A stretch of DNA of 64,000 nt from Corynebacterium uterequi (lineage in GTDB: Bacteria > Actinomycetota > Actinomycetes > Mycobacteriales > Mycobacteriaceae). The stretch lies in NCBI RefSeq assembly GCF_001021065.1, contig NZ_CP011546.1, positions 186,001 through 250,000 of the forward strand, given 5' to 3'. The notes below the pieces were generated by a model. It made no database searches. It had not been told where the DNA came from and saw only the letters and a list, made by a program, of their open reading frames with translations. The number at the start of each line of letters is the position of its first letter. The stretch's first letter is position 1. The translations under genes and the position numbers were made by a program. This document shows positions 17,380 to 27,010 of the stretch, in pieces.

Positions 17380-18906
17380 CTATGACCTATCCGCCAACGT
17401 CGGCCGGATTGGCCGAGCCAGCTGAGTCATTTCCTGCCGGCCGCGCAGCTCGATGGAGTTGAGCATCACCCAGCGTCGTTGTTCCGCCTCGTTGGCCTGG
17501 CGGATGGTGGCGGCGTTGCTTAAGACCCGGTCGGGGGTCTGCTTCGCCCGGTCGGTCAACCTGGCCGCGAGGTTCACCGCGTCGCCAATGACTGTGTATT
17601 CGAACCGGTCCGCGCCGCCGATGTTGCCGGCGACGACATGCCCGGCGGCCACGCCGATGCCGGCGTCGAGCTTGAGGTCCTTAATCTCCTCACGCAGTTC
17701 GCGGGCGGCGGCCAGTGCCCACGACGTGGCGTCGTTGATGTTGATGGGCGCGCCGAAGATGGCCAGCGCGGCGTCGCCCTGGAATTTGTTGATGATGCCG
17801 TGATTGCGATGCACCACGGCCACGACGATCTCGAAGAAGCGGTTGAGTTCCGCCACCACCTCCTTCGGCGTGTGCGATACAGCGAAGGTGGTCGATCCGA
17901 TGACGTCGACGAAGAGCACCGCGACCATGCGGTCCTCGCCGCCGAGTTCCGGGTTGTCCGCCAGCGCCCGCTCGGCGACCTCGGCGCCAACGTAGCGGCC
18001 GAAGATGTCGCGCACCCGTTGGCGTTCCTTGAGCCCGCGAATCATCTCGTTGAAGCCGGACTGGAGCACCCCAAGTTCGGAGCCGTCGTAGATGTCCACC
18101 TGAACGCTGGAGTCGCCGCGTCGTACGCGGTTGATGGCGTCCTGAAGCTCCCGGATGGGGTCGGTGACGCTCGACGTGGATAAAGAGGTGCCGACGAAGC
18201 CGGTGAGAAGCGTCGTGACGACGAGGGTGGCGATGGCCCCGGCGAGGTCTCCGGGGTCGTCGGTGAAGAACCCGGCGCGGTGGCCGAGGATGATGAACAA
18301 GATCCCCAACGCCGGCGCGGCGGAGGTCATGAGCCACGTCAGCCGCAGGCGCCACGCGATCGGCGGGGACATCATCGAGTCCTCGAAGCGCCGGGCGAGC
18401 GCCGCGGCGGCGACGGGGCGGACCATGCGTTCGGCCTGCAGATAGGTCAACAGGCAGATCGCCACCGCCGCTAGGGTGATGGAGACGCCGACGACGAGGG
18501 CCGTCTCCCACCCGGCCGTGGCCGTGACCGCCACGGCGATGGCGATACCGATGGCCCACACCACCGCGCAGACAATCGCCTGGTACACGGGCAGGCGCAT
18601 GACGAGGTAACGCACCATGTTCGGATCGTGCTGGTCGGGGGCGCGCTGCCAGTCGAGGACCGGGCGGGACAGCGCCAGCGACGCCGCCACCGCCATGGCG
18701 AGGGCGAATCCCACGTAGACCATGCCGATGATGGACACCGCCGGCCAGCCGATGGTGATGTTGTCCAGCCCGGGCAGCGGCAGGATGAAGCGAATGAACA
18801 CCATGATGAAGATCGCGCCGGTGAGGTTCGAGCTCATGACGAGGGCGGCGTACAGCGGCCACGACGTCCGCATGAGCCAGCGCACGGCCCGCCAGTATCT
18901 GTTCAT
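17380..18906 (-). CDS. cyaB: Membrane adenylate cyclase, class III, with HAMP domain
   Basis: The 508-residue protein has six hydrophobic segments in the first 245 residues, a HAMP linker (about 245-300) and a class III cyclase domain (about 325-490). Metal-binding Asp334 (LFVDVIGST) and Asp378 (NKFQGDAA), substrate residue Lys374, Asp442 and Asn445 in GDAVNLAAR, and Arg449 are all present, so it should make cAMP. It matches the Rv1318c-1320c type of mycobacteria and the corynebacterial cyclase that supplies cAMP to GlxR. The frame is open further upstream, but the ATG at 18906 begins the membrane domain and leaves a 48-bp divergent spacer to holB. Confidence 0.94.
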   Translation of the reverse strand: MNRYWRAVRWLMRTSWPLYAALVMSSNLTGAIFIMVFIRFILPLPGLDNITIGWPAVSIIGMVYVGFALAMAVAASLALSRPVLDWQRAPDQHDPNMVRYLVMRLPVYQAIVCAVVWAIGIAIAVAVTATAGWETALVVGVSITLAAVAICLLTYLQAERMVRPVAAAALARRFEDSMMSPPIAWRLRLTWLMTSAAPALGILFIILGHRAGFFTDDPGDLAGAIATLVVTTLLTGFVGTSLSTSSVTDPIRELQDAINRVRRGDSSVQVDIYDGSELGVLQSGFNEMIRGLKERQRVRDIFGRYVGAEVAERALADNPELGGEDRMVAVLFVDVIGSTTFAVSHTPKEVVAELNRFFEIVVAVVHRNHGIINKFQGDAALAIFGAPININDATSWALAAARELREEIKDLKLDAGIGVAAGHVVAGNIGGADRFEYTVIGDAVNLAARLTDRAKQTPDRVLSNAATIRQANEAEQRRWVMLNSIELRGRQEMTQLARPIRPTLADRS

Positions 18907-18954
18907 GACGCTCAACTCTATCGCGCCCCACGAGGGCCCACTAGGGTGGAACAG

Positions 18955-20163
18955 GTGAACTTTCCCACCGTCGCCGAGCAGCTGGCGGACACCCCCACGG
19001 TCCGCGATGTCGTCCTGGCTGCGGCCGCCGCCGCCCGTGGCCACGCCGGTGCCGACCCGCACGCCATGACCCACTCCTGGGTGTTCACCGGCCCGCCAGG
19101 GTCGGGCCGCTCGGTGGCGGCTATGGCTTTCGCGCAGGCGCTGACGTGCACCACCGACGGCGCGCTGGGGTGCGGCCGGTGCGAGGCCTGCCGCGCCGTG
19201 CGCGCCGGAGCACACACCGACGTCACCCGCGTGGTCCCGGAAGGCAACGTCATCTCGGTGGACTACGTGCGCGAGGTCATCATCCCGGCGGCGAATTCCC
19301 TGCCGACGGTCGGGGGCTGGCGCATCATCGTCATCGAGGATGCGGACCGCCTCCGGGAAGAGGCGGCCAACGCCCTGCTGAAAACCATCGAGGAGCCCCC
19401 GGAGCGCACGGTCATTGTGCTGTGCGCCCCGTCGCGGGCTCCGGAGGATTTCATTCCGACGCTGCGTTCGCGATGCCGACACCTCTATATACCGAGCCCC
19501 TCCACACACCGGATTGTGCATTTGCTCGTCGATGAACTCGGCGTCGCCGAGGAGCACGCCCGACTGGCCGCGACGAGCTCCCTGCACCACATCGGCCGGG
19601 CCCGGAAACTGGTGACGATGCCGGTGATGCAAAACCGGCGCTCCCAGGCGATTAATCTCGCCGAGATGCTCTTCCACGGCGACCAGGCTTTCCAGGCAGT
19701 CAACGGCTTGCTGGCTGCGGCGAAGAAGGAAGTAGACGAGACCTACGCCGAGATCGACGAGCGCGAGCTCGCCAAGCTGGAGAACTCGCTCGGGGTGGGG
19801 GCTAAGGGCAAGGGCGCGCAGCGGGCGTCACGCCAGGGAGCGGGTGCGATCACGGACCTGCAGAAGCAGCAGAAGCGACGACGGACCCGCGCGCAGACGG
19901 ACATCGTGGACCTAGCGCTCGTCGATTTCGCCGGGGTGTTTCGCGACGCGATGATGAAGTCCGCCGGCGCCGACGTGGAGCTCACCCACCCGGATTTTGA
20001 GCCGCTGGCCGCCGAATTGGCCGAGAAGGCCTCGTTTGACGCGCTGGTGGAAAGCCAGGAGGCGATCCGGGAATGCCGGGAGCGCATCAAGGGCTTCGTG
20101 TCCCCGCAGCTGGCGATGGATGGCATGCTGGGGCGAATCCGTTTGGCGTTGAAGGTCTCCTAG
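18955..20163 (+). CDS. holB: DNA polymerase III subunit delta'
   Basis: This clamp-loader subunit of 402 residues has a P-loop GPPGSGRS, with Arg instead of Lys, which suits a delta' subunit that need not hydrolyse ATP. A four-cysteine zinc module (CTTD...CGRCEAC) follows, then EDADRLREEAANALLKTIEE, the delta'/gamma signature, and SRC in the sensor 1 region. The GTG at 18955 gives a start of the usual length. The frame continues upstream into the divergent cyclase gene and is not coding there. The C-terminal half has the helical collar domain with a Lys/Arg-rich insertion around residues 290-320. Confidence 0.95.
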   Translation: MNFPTVAEQLADTPTVRDVVLAAAAAARGHAGADPHAMTHSWVFTGPPGSGRSVAAMAFAQALTCTTDGALGCGRCEACRAVRAGAHTDVTRVVPEGNVISVDYVREVIIPAANSLPTVGGWRIIVIEDADRLREEAANALLKTIEEPPERTVIVLCAPSRAPEDFIPTLRSRCRHLYIPSPSTHRIVHLLVDELGVAEEHARLAATSSLHHIGRARKLVTMPVMQNRRSQAINLAEMLFHGDQAFQAVNGLLAAAKKEVDETYAEIDERELAKLENSLGVGAKGKGAQRASRQGAGAITDLQKQQKRRRTRAQTDIVDLALVDFAGVFRDAMMKSAGADVELTHPDFEPLAAELAEKASFDALVESQEAIRECRERIKGFVSPQLAMDGMLGRIRLALKVS

Positions 20164-20235
20164 CGCGGTTAAGCTGCGGATTTCTGGCAGCCGGCGGTGG
20201 TGCACTAAAGTTACTACCCGGTATTTACGTACCGT

Positions 20236-20311
20236 GCCTCCTTAGCTCAGTCGGTAGAGCATCTCACTCGTAATGAGAAGGTCGCGAGTTCGATTCTCGC
20301 AGGTGGCTCCA
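20236..20311 (+). tRNA. tRNA-Thr (anticodon CGU)
   Basis: The cloverleaf is complete with a 7-bp acceptor stem (one U-U mismatch), a D arm containing AGCTCAGTCGGTAGAGC, the anticodon stem TCTCA/TGAGA around the loop CTCGTAA, and a T arm with GTTCGATTC. CCA is encoded at 20309-20311. A T-rich run (CTTCTTTTT) follows. No integrase or duplicated tRNA 3' end is visible nearby, so I see no sign of an integrated element at this tRNA. Confidence 0.95.
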
Positions 20312-20342
20312 CTTCTTTTTCCGCGGGCTACAATGCGCCACT

Positions 20343-22052
20343 ATGAGCCATTCCCTCCCCGCGCCTCATCCCCCCAGTCAGAGCATGTCTCCGCGGGGGC
20401 TGCTGACCACGGTTGTCGTGGTGGGGGTAGTCATCCGAACATGGGTGATCTCCCGTGGCTGGTTCTATTGGGACGATTTCATCCTCACCGCCGAGGTCCG
20501 CTCCCAACCACTGTCCGAGCTGCTGCTGAGCTCCCACGACGGCCATCTCATGCCCGGTTCGTGGCTGTTGCTGTGGGCCATCGACGCTCTTTCCGGGGGC
20601 GCGTACAGCTGGCCGGTGGCGGTCGCCGTCCTGGCGGCGCTTACCGCCGCCGCCGCGGCCGCGTTCGGCTACGCGGCCTGGACCATCGCGCCCCGGCACG
20701 CCTGGTGGATCACCGGCCTGTACCTCATTAACCCGCTGCTGCTTCCGACGTCGACGTGGCTCGCCGCAGCCGTCAATTCGCTGCCGCTGCAGGCCCTCGC
20801 CGCGGTGTGGTTGGCTCACGGGTGGCGCTTTCAGCGGCGTCGACGGGTGGTTGACCTGGTGGTCATCGTCGTCGCCGTGGTCGCCGCGTGCCTGTTCAGC
20901 GAGCGGGCGCTGCTGCTCGCCCCGGTGAGCGCGGTGATCGTGCTCCTGTGGGTGGGACCTGGCCGGCGCGGTGGGTGGGCCCCGGTGGTGATTGCTTTCA
21001 TCGCCCCGGTGGTGGCGTGGCTGGCCATCTATCTGAGCACGGTGGGGGACCCGGTGGAGGTCACGCAGCGCTCCGCATCGCTGGGGGCGATCGTCACCAG
21101 CGGGTACTTCAATGGTTTCGCGGCGACGCTCGTCGGCGGCCCGTGGGGGTGGAGCCGGTGGCACCCGGGTCCGCCGTTCGCGGCCGCGTCGGTGCTCGGT
21201 GCCGCGCTCGGCGGGGCGGCGGTGGTGGCCCTGGCCGCGTGGGCGTACGCGAAGCGATCCCTGGCGCCCGTCGCGGTTGCCCTGGCCTATCCGTTGCTTC
21301 CGCTCGCGGCCCTGTACTGGGTGCGCTCCGGGCAGGGCACGGCGGTGGAGATCGCGTTGACGCTGCGGCACTTCTCCGAGGTGCTGGTCTTGGTGGGGTT
21401 GACGGTGGCGGCGGCCATGCGCCGGTCCGGACACCGTGCCGCCGGGCGGCTGCCAGCCTTCACCGGGCCGGCGGTGGCGCTGGCGGTGGCCGGTTCCTCG
21501 CTGGTGAGCGTGGTGACGTACACCCTGGTGTGGCAGGATCAGCCGGCGCGTTCCTACTTCGCCACGCTGACTAGCCAGCAGGCGCAGCAGGAGGTGACGC
21601 TGCTCGATCAACAGCTGCCGCCGGAGATTCTCACCCCGGTGGCGGAGCCGTACCACTGGCTCTCGTGGCACATTGACGGTGTCTCCGACTACACGCACAC
21701 CCCGACCGTGATCGATGCGGCCGGTGCTATCGTGCCGGCGGAGCTCATGCCCATGCGGGCGACGGCGCTGGAGCCGGGATGCGTGGCGCCCCGGGTCACG
21801 CGCGTGCTCACTCTCGACGGGCCGCTGGTGGAGCGCGACTGGGTGCTGCGGCTCAACGTCCTGGCGGAGGCCGTGGATCAGGTTACCGTGGCGCTGGAGA
21901 CCAGCGAGGAACCGGTGGTCGTCGACGTGCAGCCGGGCATGCAGCAGGTGCACGTTCGGCTCGTCGGTGGTGGGAACACGGTGCTGGTCGGAGCCGAAAA
22001 CACCCCGCTGTGCCTGGGGCGCAGCGAGGTGGGGCAGTTGCTTCCGCGTTAG
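20343..22052 (+). CDS. Polytopic membrane protein, possible GT-C type glycosyltransferase
   Basis: The product has 569 residues with about ten or eleven hydrophobic helices, then a soluble C-terminal domain of about 150 residues rich in beta-type sequence (from about residue 410). The first outer loop carries WFYWDDF (about residues 40-46), like the acidic motif in loop 1 of GT-C glycosyltransferases, which use polyprenyl-phosphate sugars. This overall shape is common for corynebacterial cell-envelope mannosyl- or arabinosyltransferase-like proteins, but I cannot name a specific family. The gene begins just after tRNA-Thr and overlaps the stop of the convergent acyl-CoA ligase by four bases. 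Confidence 0.75.
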   Translation: MSHSLPAPHPPSQSMSPRGLLTTVVVVGVVIRTWVISRGWFYWDDFILTAEVRSQPLSELLLSSHDGHLMPGSWLLLWAIDALSGGAYSWPVAVAVLAALTAAAAAAFGYAAWTIAPRHAWWITGLYLINPLLLPTSTWLAAAVNSLPLQALAAVWLAHGWRFQRRRRVVDLVVIVVAVVAACLFSERALLLAPVSAVIVLLWVGPGRRGGWAPVVIAFIAPVVAWLAIYLSTVGDPVEVTQRSASLGAIVTSGYFNGFAATLVGGPWGWSRWHPGPPFAAASVLGAALGGAAVVALAAWAYAKRSLAPVAVALAYPLLPLAALYWVRSGQGTAVEIALTLRHFSEVLVLVGLTVAAAMRRSGHRAAGRLPAFTGPAVALAVAGSSLVSVVTYTLVWQDQPARSYFATLTSQQAQQEVTLLDQQLPPEILTPVAEPYHWLSWHIDGVSDYTHTPTVIDAAGAIVPAELMPMRATALEPGCVAPRVTRVLTLDGPLVERDWVLRLNVLAEAVDQVTVALETSEEPVVVDVQPGMQQVHVRLVGGGNTVLVGAENTPLCLGRSEVGQLLPR

Positions 22053-23701
22053 GCCTCGTCGACGAGCATGCGCGGCATCACCTTGCCGGTGGCGTTGCGC
22101 GGCAGTTCCTCGACGAAGTGGACGTCGCGGGGGATGGAGTGGTCGGCGAGCTTGTCGGACACCCATTGGCGCACGGCGTCCTCGGTGAGGGCGTTGCCCT
22201 CGGGGGAGTCCTCGCGGACGATCCACACGGCGATGCGCTTGAACGTGACCGCGTCGTCGACGCCCTTGGCGGTGAGGTCGGCCACGCCCGGCATGGGCTC
22301 GAGGATCTCCTCGACGCTGCGCGGGTAGACGTTCTCGCCGCCGACGATAATCATGTCGTCGATGCGGCCGAGGACGTGCAGGTAGCCATCGTCGTCGATG
22401 TATCCGAGGTCACCGATCTCGATGAGGCCCTGGCGCTGAACGATCTCAATCGCCGGGTTGGTGTACCCGGTCAGGGAGGTGGAATTGCGCAGGTGAATCC
22501 GGCCCACTTCGCCCTGGGGGAGCTCGTTGCCCTCGGCGTCGAGCACCTTGAGGATGGTGCCGGGGGATACTCGGCCGGCGACGGTCGGGTCGGCGGCGAT
22601 GGCCTCCGCGGTGGCGGTGGCGGCCAGCGTGAGCTCGGTGGAGCCGTAAATGTTGGCCAAGATGGGGCCGAAGCGCTCGATGGTCTCCTGGACCAGGGCC
22701 GGGGTGAGCGCATTGCCGGAGGAAGCCAGGTAACGCAGGCTGCTCGTGTCGAACTTCTCCTGGCCCTCGAGCTGAAGCATCTGCTTGATGAAGATGGGGG
22801 AGGAGACCAGCGCGTCGGCGCGGTACTTCTCGATCTGTCGCCAGCAATTCTCCGCGTTGAATACACGCTGGGTGACGATGGTGCAGCGAGCACCGACGGC
22901 GACGTTCGTCGCCCCCCAGCCCCAGGTGTGGAACATCGACGCGGTCATCTGGATCGTGTCGCCGGCGCGCATCGGCAGCGTGGTGAGGTAGCCGGAGAGC
23001 ACGACGGGCAGGCGCGGTTCGGGCCGCACGACGCCCTTCGGCACGCCGGAAGTGCCGGAGGACATGAGCACGATCTTGCCGTGACGGGGCATGAGCGGCA
23101 GCGAGATATCGGCGTAGCGCTCCGGGTGGCGCACGATCTGATCCATGGACTCGGTGTCCGCGGGAATCGGGTTATCGGCGTGCGCGATGACGACGGTGAG
23201 ACCCGGGTAGTTCTCCGGCAGGCGGTCGGCGAACTCGTCGTCGACGAAGAGGACGTTAATGTTGTTTTCCTGTAGGCAGCCCAGGACCTGCTCGGGGGAG
23301 GAACCGACGTTGAGGAGGTACATCTCGGCGCCCGCGTAGCCCTTCGCCGCCATGGGCAGGAGGATGCCGCGGCCGTTGCGGGCCATGATGCCCAGCCGGA
23401 TCGTGTCCAGCTGCAGGCTGAGGAGGTAGCGCGCGATGGTGCGGGACTGGTTGCGCATCTCCCGGTAGGTCAGGGTGCCGTCATCGTCGATGAGGGCGAC
23501 GCGGTCGGGCGCGCCCTCGTAAGCGGCCTCGACTTCGCGGGCGAAGGAGAACCAGTAGCGGGCGAGGCCGGGGATGAGTCCCGCAGTCGCCTTCACGGGC
23601 CCTTTGGGGTCGACAATCCCTGACGTCACCAGGGACTTCGCCAGGGTGGGCAGAGTCGACAGCGTCTTAAGCGTCATCTGCAGCCGGGGTGATAGGGCCA
23701 T
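22049..23701 (-). CDS. Acyl-CoA synthetase, AMP-dependent (FadD2/FadD12-like)
   Basis: This is a 550-residue ANL-superfamily ligase. The P-loop motif is MSSGTSGVPKGVV (about 203-215), the adenylate motif is IYGSTELT, and the hinge region is DLGYIDDDGYLHVLGRIDDM. The C-terminal catalytic lysine is in PRNATGKVMPR. It activates fatty acids to acyl-CoA, probably for lipid remodelling or mycolate metabolism. The chain length is not shown. A good AGGAG precedes the ATG on the minus strand. It resembles mycobacterial FadD2/FadD12-type ligases more than the second ligase in this window does. Confidence 0.9.
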   Translation of the reverse strand: MALSPRLQMTLKTLSTLPTLAKSLVTSGIVDPKGPVKATAGLIPGLARYWFSFAREVEAAYEGAPDRVALIDDDGTLTYREMRNQSRTIARYLLSLQLDTIRLGIMARNGRGILLPMAAKGYAGAEMYLLNVGSSPEQVLGCLQENNINVLFVDDEFADRLPENYPGLTVVIAHADNPIPADTESMDQIVRHPERYADISLPLMPRHGKIVLMSSGTSGVPKGVVRPEPRLPVVLSGYLTTLPMRAGDTIQMTASMFHTWGWGATNVAVGARCTIVTQRVFNAENCWRQIEKYRADALVSSPIFIKQMLQLEGQEKFDTSSLRYLASSGNALTPALVQETIERFGPILANIYGSTELTLAATATAEAIAADPTVAGRVSPGTILKVLDAEGNELPQGEVGRIHLRNSTSLTGYTNPAIEIVQRQGLIEIGDLGYIDDDGYLHVLGRIDDMIIVGGENVYPRSVEEILEPMPGVADLTAKGVDDAVTFKRIAVWIVREDSPEGNALTEDAVRQWVSDKLADHSIPRDVHFVEELPRNATGKVMPRMLVDEA

Positions 23702-23853
23702 AAGGGCGGGTTCTCCTCAAGTCGGTGAAACTTCTCTGGGTCCGTTATATTACAGACTGGTTACAAATGTTGCACTTCAAAACCATCCGCGCGTTTTGAA
23801 AGTGCCGGTTATCCTGGGGATACATGCTACTACCTCCCCGGAAGGATTCACAC

Positions 23854-25857
23854 GTGCAACAGCAGCCACACCTATCAAGCAGGCTTGATAACTACCTCGA
23901 GATCGACGGCCTCCGCTTCCGAGACCTCGACCGCGACGGCCAGCTTAGCCCCTACGAAGACTGGCGCCTCAGCCCCGAGGAACGCGCCCGGGACCTCGCA
24001 GCCCGGATGACGCCGGAAGAGAAGGCGGGCCTCATGGTCATCGGCTCGCACTACCCCGGGTTCTCCGAGTTCCTGCCCCACAAGAGGAACGGCCAGCTGC
24101 TCAATGAGCAGGACCTGTGGCAGGACAAGAACCCCATGACCGGCCAGGACTACCCGGAGCCCTTCCTCCAGACCTCGGGCACCGAGGCCGCCATTCACGA
24201 GCGCCACCAGCGCTTCTTTATCGCCCGTGACAACCTCGACCCGCGCGAAATGGCCGAGTGGACCAACGCCGTCCAGGAGGTCGCGGAACGCTCCCGCCTG
24301 GGCATCCCCGCCGTCTTTGCGTCGAACCCGCGCAACCATTACGCCCTCGTCCCGGTGTTTGGCTCGTCAGACTCCGCCGGTATCTTCTCCGATTTCCCCA
24401 GCGAGCTCGGCCTGGCGGCCCTCGGCGACGCCGCCCGGGTGGAGGAGTTCTCCCGCATCGCGGCCAGCGAGTGGCGGGCCGTCGGCCTGCATAAGGTCTA
24501 CGGCTATATGGCGGACATCGCCAGCGAGCCCCGGTGGTCGCGCTTCGCCAACACCTTCGGCGAGGACCCGCAGCTCGCGGCGGCGTGCGTGCGCGCGACC
24601 GTCGTCGGATTCCAGGAGGGTGGCGTGGCCTGCACCGTCAAGCACTTCCCGGGCGGCGGCGTGCGCGAGGACGGCCACGACCCCCACTTCTCCTGGGGCC
24701 AGTCCAACGAGTACCCCACCGAAGGCGCCCTGGCCACCTACCACCTGCCGCCCTTCGCCGCGGCGGTGGACGCCGGCGTGTCGGCCATCATGCCGTACTA
24801 CGCCAAGCCGCTCAACACCTCCGCCGATCAGCTGGAGCCGCAGCGATGGGTCAGTGAGAACCAGCAGTTCGAGGAGGTGGCCTTCGCGTACAACAAGGCC
24901 ATCATCACGGATCTGCTGCGGGGCGATCTGGGCCACACCGGCTACGTCAACTCCGATTCCGGGGTCATCGACGCGATGCCGTGGGGCGTGGAGGACCTGA
25001 GCAAGCCGGAGCGCTTCGCCCGCGCCATCGCCGCCGGCGTGGACATCTTCTCGGACATGGCCGACCCGAGCGAACTCGTCGCCGCCTACGAGCAGGGCCT
25101 GGTGACCGACGAGCAGCTGACGACGGCCTGCGAACGCCTGCTGCGTGAGCCCTTCGAGCTTGGCCTGTTCGACAGCCCCTACGTCGACGAGTCTGCCGCC
25201 GACGCTGCCCTGCGTGTCACCTCGCACCTGGCCGCGGCGGAGCGTGCCCAGCGTGACTCGGTCACCCTGCTGCGCAACTCCGACGGGGTGCTGCCCCTGG
25301 ACCTCGACTCCAACATGAAGGTGTTCGTGTACACCACCGGCCGCACGAAGATCGAGCTCGCCGCGGAGCGCGTGCGCGAACAGGTCGAGGTTCTCTTGCC
25401 GTACGCCACAGTGGTGGACACCCCGGAGGAGGCGGACCTCGCGTTCGTCGTGGCCCGCCCGGAGATCAACCTCTTCGAGGATGACAAGGAAGGCGTGTCC
25501 CTGTCCGTGGACCCGCGGGACAACGGCGTGGACGTCGACCGCGTGGTGGAGATCGAGAAAGCGGTGCCGACGGTCCTGGCGCTCAACGTCACGAACCCGT
25601 GGCTGCTCGCGGAGCTGGAACCGCACGCGGCCGCCCTCGTCGCGACGTTCGAGATCTCCCCGGATCAGCTGCTGCGTTCGCTGGCCGGAGTCGACGGCGG
25701 CCCGAAGGGGAAGCTGCCGTTTGCGTTCCCGCGCTCGGCGGAGGTCTTCGAGAACTCCGGGCGCGACGTCCCCGGCGCATTCTGTGGCGAGGACTACCCC
25801 TACGTCGATCGCGACGGCGTGGCCTACGGCTTCGGGCACGGGTTGCGCCTGAGCTAG
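23854..25857 (+). CDS. Glycoside hydrolase family 3 protein
   Basis: The product has about 667 residues. The N-terminal segment LRFRDLDRDGQLSPYEDWR resembles an EF-hand-like calcium loop seen in one GH3 subfamily. The (beta/alpha)8 domain follows, with TVKHFPGGG (substrate-binding KHF) and the nucleophile Asp in GYVNSDSGVI. A C-terminal alpha/beta sandwich domain ends near the stop. There is no signal peptide, so it should act in the cytoplasm on an imported beta-glucoside or related sugar. A GTG at 23854 lies eight bases after GGAAGG and fits better than the in-frame ATG at 23824. Similar genes sit beside the mycothiol formaldehyde dehydrogenase in C. glutamicum. Confidence 0.88.
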   Translation: MQQQPHLSSRLDNYLEIDGLRFRDLDRDGQLSPYEDWRLSPEERARDLAARMTPEEKAGLMVIGSHYPGFSEFLPHKRNGQLLNEQDLWQDKNPMTGQDYPEPFLQTSGTEAAIHERHQRFFIARDNLDPREMAEWTNAVQEVAERSRLGIPAVFASNPRNHYALVPVFGSSDSAGIFSDFPSELGLAALGDAARVEEFSRIAASEWRAVGLHKVYGYMADIASEPRWSRFANTFGEDPQLAAACVRATVVGFQEGGVACTVKHFPGGGVREDGHDPHFSWGQSNEYPTEGALATYHLPPFAAAVDAGVSAIMPYYAKPLNTSADQLEPQRWVSENQQFEEVAFAYNKAIITDLLRGDLGHTGYVNSDSGVIDAMPWGVEDLSKPERFARAIAAGVDIFSDMADPSELVAAYEQGLVTDEQLTTACERLLREPFELGLFDSPYVDESAADAALRVTSHLAAAERAQRDSVTLLRNSDGVLPLDLDSNMKVFVYTTGRTKIELAAERVREQVEVLLPYATVVDTPEEADLAFVVARPEINLFEDDKEGVSLSVDPRDNGVDVDRVVEIEKAVPTVLALNVTNPWLLAELEPHAAALVATFEISPDQLLRSLAGVDGGPKGKLPFAFPRSAEVFENSGRDVPGAFCGEDYPYVDRDGVAYGFGHGLRLS

Positions 25858-25915
25858 CTGCTTTTTCTCGGTAGGATGGGACGTGACAACAAACGTATCT
25901 ACGTAAGGAGCTCCC

Positions 25916-27010
25916 ATGCCACAGACCGTCAAGGGCGTCATTGCCCGCGCCAAGGGCGCCGAGGTTGAGCTGACCGACATCGTCATCCCCGACCCCGGCC
26001 CCCACGACGTTGTCGTGAAGGTCTTAACCTGCGGCGTGTGCCACACGGACCTGTCCTACCGCGACGGCCACATCGGCGACAACTTCCCCTACCTGCTCGG
26101 CCACGAATCCGCCGGCATCGTCGACACCGTCGGCGAGGCCGTCACCCACGTCGCACCCGGCGACCACGTCATCCTCAACTGGCGCGCCGTGTGCGGGCAG
26201 TGCCGCGCCTGCCGAAAGGGCGACAGCAAGAACTGCTTCAACACCCACAACGCCTCGACGCCCATGACGCTGCCCGACGGCACCGAGCTCGAAGCCGCCC
26301 TTGGCATCGGCTCCTTCGCCGAAAAGACTCTCGTCCACGAGGGCCAGTGCACCAAGGTCAACCCCGACGCCGACCCGGCGGCCGTCGGTCTGCTCGGCTG
26401 CGGCATCATGGCCGGCCTCGGCGCCGCCGTCAACACCGGCGACATCCAGATCGGCGACTCCGTGGCCGTCTTCGGCCTCGGTGGGGTCGGCACCGCCGCC
26501 GTCGCCGGCGCGCGGCTGGCCGGCGCGACGACGATCATCGCCGTCGACCTCGACGAACGCAAGACCGAGCAGGCCCGCGAATTCGGCGCCACCCACACCA
26601 TCGTCTCCGACGGGCTATCGCAGGACGACGTCGTCGAACAGGTCCGCGAGCTCACCGGCGGCTTCGGCGCCGACGTCACCATCGACGCCGTCGGCATCCT
26701 GCCCACCTTCTACCAGGCCTTCTACTCCCGCGACCACGCCGGCCGCATGGTCATGGTCGGGGTACCCAACCTCACCGACCGCATCGAGCTGCCCGCCATC
26801 GACTTCTACTCCCGCGGCGGCTCCCTCAAGCCCGCCTGGTACGGCGACTGCCTGCCCGAACGGGACTTCCCCGCCTACACCCAACTCTTCGCCAACGGCC
26901 AGCTCCCGCTGGACAAGTTCGTCTCCGAGCGCATCGGCCTCGACGACGTCGACGCCGCCTTCGACACCATGAAGCGCGGCGACGTCCTGCGATCGGTGGT
27001 GGTCCTCTAA
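25916..27010 (+). CDS. adhE: S-(hydroxymethyl)mycothiol dehydrogenase
   Basis: This 364-residue zinc alcohol dehydrogenase oxidises the formaldehyde-mycothiol adduct with NAD+. The catalytic zinc region is [13 protein letters not shown], followed by GHESAGIV. The structural zinc site is [15 protein letters not shown]. The Rossmann motif is [13 protein letters not shown]. The mycothiol-specific relative is known as AdhE/FadH in C. glutamicum and MscR in mycobacteria, and the adjacent metallo-hydrolase gene is the typical partner. A strong AAGGAG lies seven bases before the ATG. The stop overlaps the next start (TAATG), so the two are translated together. Confidence 0.94.
   Translation: MPQTVKGVIARAKGAEVELTDIVIPDPGPHDVVVKVLTCGVCHTDLSYRDGHIGDNFPYLLGHESAGIVDTVGEAVTHVAPGDHVILNWRAVCGQCRACRKGDSKNCFNTHNASTPMTLPDGTELEAALGIGSFAEKTLVHEGQCTKVNPDADPAAVGLLGCGIMAGLGAAVNTGDIQIGDSVAVFGLGGVGTAAVAGARLAGATTIIAVDLDERKTEQAREFGATHTIVSDGLSQDDVVEQVRELTGGFGADVTIDAVGILPTFYQAFYSRDHAGRMVMVGVPNLTDRIELPAIDFYSRGGSLKPAWYGDCLPERDFPAYTQLFANGQLPLDKFVSERIGLDDVDAAFDTMKRGDVLRSVVVL

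Noticed and set aside
20236..20311. tRNA-Thr as the attachment site of an integrated element
   Set aside because: No integrase gene and no duplicated 3' end of the tRNA were seen in the flanking DNA.
20273..22226. Long minus-strand frame (632 codons) and other frames over the polytopic membrane protein gene
   Set aside because: They are antisense shadows rich in Arg, His and Pro. The plus-strand frame has clear membrane helices.
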